Of a stretch of 64,000 bases of DNA, positions 60,284-64,000 are shown piece after piece. Both the position numbers and the translations under genes were made by a program. The first letter of the stretch is position 1. The number at the start of each line of letters is the position of its first letter. Under the pieces are notes generated by a model that was given only the letters and a program-made list of their open reading frames with translations, searched no databases and had not been told where the DNA came from. The DNA comes from Theristus sp. LFF4_11 (lineage: Eukaryota > Nematoda > Chromadorea > Monhysterida > Xyalidae), in assembly GCA_030248135.1 (NCBI GenBank), contig JASANC010003102.1, positions 49,509-113,508 on the forward strand, read 5' to 3'.

Positions 60284-61104
60284 GGGGATTTTAGGCGATG
60301 TGGTTAGCCAGGGCTAACCCAGCAAAGCGTACAGAACGCCGTCGAGTAGGGTGCCCATCGAGTTTTTCTGTTACCTATTAAGTGCCTACACAGAACACAC
60401 CACTCGGCGGGGCTTGATCCCCCGAACAGACAACAGTCTAACGCGCTACCACCAGATCACACGGTGACAACAAAAAAGTTTATTTGCTGAAAAGGTTTGT
60501 GAACAACGTTTTTTTCTGACAAAACTTTTTGTCCTTGATTTGACAAAAAAGTGATTAAGATCGGATTTGGGTTAGACTTGACAATCAGTAATGAAATCTT
60601 CACCAGCATTTCTTCACCGACTCCACCTTTTCCTCAAAAGTGGATTAGGATTGCGGATGGCTGTTTTTTTAAACTACTACCTTGAGGATCAGCGACGGTC
60701 AGGGATAGTTTGCCATAGGCATAGGCAGTAATACACAGTTTCTTCTAACAAAGTTTGCAAAACGTATCCCAAGATGACAAATCGTTCGCAGTTTTTAGTT
60801 TCTGCTTCGCATCACCGGCCGTTTTAATCCATTTGTGAGTTGTGGTGTCTCAAGCGTCAGCTTCTAAAAGCTTTGCTACCACGCGAGATGATTTGTCTTT
60901 CTTGAATAGATTTTCGAAATACCATAAACGACAACTCTGAATGGAATGTCGCCCGATTCGGAATGAACACCAAATGTCCGCGGGCGTGAAGCGCAGTGCA
61001 GCTTTGCGAGGCGACGTCGTAGCTGGCCTTGTTGGATGACGTGATGTAGCAGTTGCCGCGGTAGTAGGTCGCAAACGAGTGGTTGTTGCAAGCGGCGATG
61101 AATT
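57762..61104 (-). CDS. PAN - C-type lectin - PAN domain protein (5' part not located)
   Basis: Probably a secreted or surface carbohydrate/protein-binding protein. Five 3' exons are read on the minus strand: 61104-60923, 60208-60051, 59127-59012, 58764-58638 and 57859-57762, about 226 codons. The first exon holds FIAACNNHSFATYYRGNCYI, like the end of a PAN/apple domain, then the lectin start SYDVASQSCTALHARGHLVF. The lectin core continues NDVWYWVGAFQLPEW and GWVYTRNYADPNERRWNATE, and ends INRYKCQY. A second PAN module follows: NFGQCAQECHRTPHCHTISY, EICRLHYNIYD. The carbohydrate-selecting EPN/QPD motif is not seen, so sugar binding is uncertain. The first exon may extend to an acceptor about 35 bp upstream, reading AFIRDCRSYTRFTE. 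Signal-peptide exon(s) upstream of 61105 were not found. Introns contain two SINEs and two MITEs. Confidence 0.75.
58140..58312 (-). mobile_element. tRNA-derived SINE, family I, tailless copy
   Basis: It matches the 51465 copy (GCGTACAGAACGCCGTCG, GGGGCTCGATCCCCCGAACG). It lacks the (GTT)n tail and has a C run near 58225. In the last intron of the lectin gene. Confidence 0.85.
58900..58981. repeat. Fragment of the family F MITE
   Basis: It contains TTCCGCCGTGTGACACTCCG, CCCACTTTTGGGTGGG and the end CCTTATATGCAAGACTTT, matching one side of 61385-61651. It ends about 30 bp from a lectin-gene exon. Confidence 0.75.
59242..59702. mobile_element. MITE with G/C-run arms, copy 2 (family A)
   Basis: It starts TACCGTATTACCCCCATTAA and ends GGGGTAATACGATA. 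It shares the interior of 126-586 in reverse orientation (CTTTCTTGCCTGCCATGCAA, TTGTGCTACCAAAGGCCCCA, TGTTTGAAACACATACC). CCCCCATGGGGG or CCCCATGGGGG palindromes occur twice. In a lectin-gene intron. Confidence 0.88.
60214..60462 (-). mobile_element. tRNA-derived SINE, family I, with long (GTT)n tail
   Basis: About 21 GTT units (60222-60282; AAC on the SINE strand) are followed by the SINE body and the B box GGGGCTTGATCCCCCGAAC. The tail ends roughly 10 bp from the lectin-gene splice acceptor at 60208/60209. SINE and gene have the same orientation. Confidence 0.9.
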
Positions 61105-61384
61105 CTGTAAAACGTGTGTAGCTGCGACAATCGCGGATGAACGCCTACGCGTGTCAAAACTTGTAATACCGTATTATATGCCCATCGATTACGATACCCA
61201 ATGTTCCGTGATCGGTCTTGACGCGAACTTGCTTCAACTTTTTTCTCAATATCGTCGAAGACCAATTATTGCAAACTTGAGTAAATTAGACGCTGTTGCA
61301 ATACCTTTTGTTGTGTTTCTTAACCATCATAGATATTGGTTTGCAATATAAAGTCGTGTCAAAACCGGGCGCGGCAGATAGACT

Positions 61385-61651
61385 TACCGTAAAGTCTTGC
61401 ATATAAGGTTCCTCCCACTTATAAAACCCCCCACCCAAAAGTGGGCGGAGTGTCACACGGCGGGAAACCAAAAAATTCAAATTTTTAACTTGGTCAAAAT
61501 CCCACCCCTTTTATAAGACCCGGAATTCTTAATCTTCGCTTTATAAGACCTCCTCCCACTTATAAGATTGTCACACAAAAATCCACTTTTTTCAGAAATT
61601 TTTGATTTTCAAATTTATATAAGGAGACCTTATATGCAAGACTTTACGGTA
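61385..61651. mobile_element. MITE with TACCGTAAAGTCTTGCATATAAGG ends (family F)
   Basis: A complete 267-bp element. The left end TACCGTAAAGTCTTGCATAT and right end ATATGCAAGACTTTACGGTA are perfect inverted repeats of about 25 bp, with TA at both borders. It contains GTGGGCGGAGTGTCACACGG. Partial relatives lie at 22550-22700, 23095-23125, 57217-57235 and 58900-58981. Confidence 0.9.
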
Positions 61652-63065
61652 TACCGTACTGCTATTTGGAATTTGGAATAAAAATGCTTCTAATCTGCTC
61701 AGTCAAGTTTTGCCAATTATTTTTCGATTGGAAACCAAAAAATTAATTTGTGTCACCATTTGGTTTCATTTGAGCCGAGTAGACGACAAACAGTGAACAA
61801 CAAAGAAACAGGCGACTCGTATGAAAACTCATACTTATGAATACTTATTAAAACGTTTGAATGTTCCCAAGTTTGTTTAAGTTGCACATAAAATTTTTCC
61901 AAAGCTTCTAGACTGAAAATAACAACCGCGAACAAATGATAACCGGTTGCTATGAAGTGCAAATTTTCAAAACAAAATTGATTCATATACATCACGTATT
62001 GTGCTCCGTGGTTGCTTTTGATCAATTGTCGGTAGGTTGCCCGTTGCACAATGTATGCTGGTTTGCCGTGAGTTATCCATAAGCCTTTGTCTACACTACG
62101 GATCTGGCTAATATATGCAACTAGCTGATTGGTTTGCTGCACACAAATGTGCAGTTGAGGCATGCATTCAGTGCAGACAAACTCAGCCTACAGCAATGCC
62201 TGATTGCATGATTATGATGGTGGATTTTTCTGTTCGCTGAATTTTTGATGTTGAAACCTAGGGTATATAAGTGTATTAGTATATCCGTTGAATAAACGCA
62301 TCGAAAACAATAATCAATCAATCGTTACAAAATTGGATGCGATGTGGTTTCCACATTGTTTCTTTCATCAAAATTCAAAACACATGTTTACGGTATTCGA
62401 AAACATGTGTCCAACTACAATGTAATACATGTAGCTCACAGTCCCGAAACTTGAAACTGATAATAACTTTTAATTGGTAAACGAAATATGAGAACTAGGT
62501 TTCGCAAAAATTTTGATTTTTTCCATTAAATTTTTTTTAATTTCAAAGCCGGCGGAAAATCTGAAGGTTGAGAAAAATAGATGCGAACAATTCTGACGCG
62601 GTAAGGTTTGACTTTAGATTTTCAGCGCCAAATTAAGTCATCAGGTCAAATAACTTTAACCCTTAAAGTCGTCGTCGTCGCCGTCGTTGTTCCTGGAAAA
62701 AGAAATTAACAACAAAACACGTCTGCTTTTTAAAAAAAATGTACGTCACACAAATCCTCGAAAGCGTTTTTCTTAATCAAAAAAATTAAAACGGCTAATA
62801 TTTAACAGCGAATTCAGGTTTACAATTGTCGTCGTTGCCGTCGTTCTTTTTTGAAACGAAATGAAGTTTTTTGCCATGAAAAACCGCTGCCTTTGATTTC
62901 TTCATCTCATGAATCACAAAAAAGATTTTTTCTATCAAAATCTCACTGTCTGTCTGCCCACACAAAGCAAATGCATAGAAATCACAGCTAGAAAAAAGAA
63001 AATGTCCATTCCAATTTCTTTTTTGAACTTGATGTTCAGGCAACCAATCAGCTAATACTACAAAC
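61652..63065. other. Upstream of the lectin gene; no gene seen
   Basis: AT-rich. A 136-codon minus-strand open frame (61753-62163) overlaps repeat-derived sequence near 62110-62200 and has no recognisable domain. GTCGTCGTCGCCGTCG and TCGTCGTTGCCGTCG lie near 62670 and 62830, possibly copies of one repeat. Confidence 0.45.
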
Positions 63066-63783
63066 GGCTGTAGGTCGATCCGGTACCGGTCGATCCGGTA
63101 CCGGTCGATCCGGTACCTGGCAATTTTCTAGGGCGGTCGATCCGGTACCAGATCGATCCGGTACTCGGTCGATCCGGTACCAATTGAAATTTTCAGCTGT
63201 TTTACGGGTTTTTAGCGTTCAATTCGTTATGTTTTCGATTTTTCTTTGGTTGATTGTTGATACGATTGTTGATGATACGATATGAGACGACGACGACTTG
63301 CGACACTTGGTTGGTTTTGGGAATCGTAATCTGATTCTAAAAAAAGCAAAACAAGTGTACCATATGTTTTTTTTATTTTCTGAACTATTTTTCAGAAGAA
63401 TAAAGCTCCAAGACGGTGAAAATTTGCAAAATTATCAGCTCAGCAAGAAAAGGAGAACAAAATAAAAATATGAAGACTGATTCGGTTCTCTTTAACTCTT
63501 TTGGAGTTGAGGAAAAATGTCTGTTGTTTTTATTTTCATATTTCCCGCGAAAAAAACCTGCGGTAAAATGTTTCAGACATCAGATAAAATGAGAGAAACG
63601 AAGAAAAATGGAAAACAAATCAGAAACAAATTGAATTGAATGGTAAAACAGTTGAAAATTTCAATTGGTACCGTGTCGACCGAGTACCGGATCGACCTGG
63701 TACCGGATCGACCTGGTACCGGATCGACCGCCCTAGAAAATTGCCAGGTACCGGATCGACCGGTACCGGATCGACCGCATGCC
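63066..63783. mobile_element. Foldback element with arrays of GGTCGATCCGGTACC in both ends
   Basis: Both ends are arrays of the 15-bp unit GGTCGATCCGGTACC, in opposite orientation (63073-63181 and 63667-63777). Each includes the shared spacer CTGGCAATTTTCTAGGGC. The arms are about 130 bp. The direct repeat CTACAAAC at 63058-63065 and 63784-63791 may be an 8-bp target duplication. The interior of about 450 bp is AT-rich with no coding frame. Confidence 0.8.
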
Positions 63784-64000
63784 CTACAAACAGGTGTGTG
63801 TGTACGACGTAGTGCTGAACAACAACGTGAAACACTCGACTGGAGCGTGTTTTAACTGGAGCGAGCAATAGGCGCGAAACTTGAAACGTGAAAACGGCCA
63901 GGCCAACCGACCGGATTGGTATTCATATTTAAAAATTTTGAAAAAATGATTTTTGGCTTTCGATCAGATGATGCTTGCAATAAAGTCGTTGTAGGTTCCT

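Noticed and set aside
60055..60294. Plus-strand frame ending in a run of cysteines
   Set aside because: The cysteine run is the (GTT)n/TGT reading of a SINE tail; the rest is antisense to a lectin-gene exon.
61753..62163. 136-codon minus-strand frame upstream of the lectin gene
   Set aside because: Part of it overlaps a family-B-like repeat and no domain is recognisable; not accepted as an exon.
63066..63783. CRISPR-like array from the 15-bp repeats
   Set aside because: Units are tandem without unique spacers, mirrored at both ends, and the genome is eukaryotic.

Overview
The window is nuclear DNA from an intron-rich animal. Exons are 50-270 bp and GC-rich at third positions, and acceptors mostly read (T)nNCAG. 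All the genes have metazoan orthologues. Several features fit a nematode-like ecdysozoan: short membrane-anchored prolyl 4-hydroxylases resembling PHY-3, a very Q-rich UBAP2L protein resembling PQN-59, and degenerate TTAGG(C)-like repeats. The species cannot be fixed from sequence alone, and a tardigrade or other ecdysozoan is not excluded. Exon boundaries were placed by hand from GT/AG sites, reading phase and family similarity.

Layout. At 1-4650 (minus) lies VPS45, the Sec1/Munc18 protein of endosomal SNARE fusion, cut at its 3' end by the window edge. At 7182-20581 (minus) lies EDC4/Ge-1, the scaffold of the mRNA decapping complex, lacking only its first exon(s). From 20.6 to 27.6 kb there is a repeat-filled gap between two divergent genes; it contains a deleted hAT transposon that itself carries a SINE. 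At 27649-43611 (plus) lies a complete 26-exon UBAP2L/Lingerer/PQN-59 gene with UBA, RGG, UBAP2-Lig and poly-Q regions. At 46067-49807 (plus) lies a complete DHRS4-type peroxisomal short-chain reductase. At 50789-53053 and 54001-56869 (plus) are two tandem paralogous prolyl 4-hydroxylases with matching intron phases. At 57762-61104 (minus) lies a PAN - C-type lectin - PAN protein, partial at its 5' end. The end of the window holds DNA-transposon debris, including a foldback element built from a 15-bp repeat.

Relations between genes. EDC4 (P-body scaffold) and UBAP2L (stress-granule and mRNP regulator) lie head to head across about 7 kb; both act in cytoplasmic mRNP control, but no shared regulation is visible. 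The two hydroxylases are a local duplication and converge on the lectin gene. Nothing looks like a bacterial operon, and I found no trans-splice leader sequence.

The most unusual content is the mobile DNA inside introns. At least eight short inverted-repeat (MITE/foldback) families and two or three tRNA-derived SINE families are present, and two SINE families end in (AAC)n. hAT elements with intact 8-bp target duplications occur, and some insertions lie within about 25 bp of splice sites. I did not find an unambiguous new gene system.
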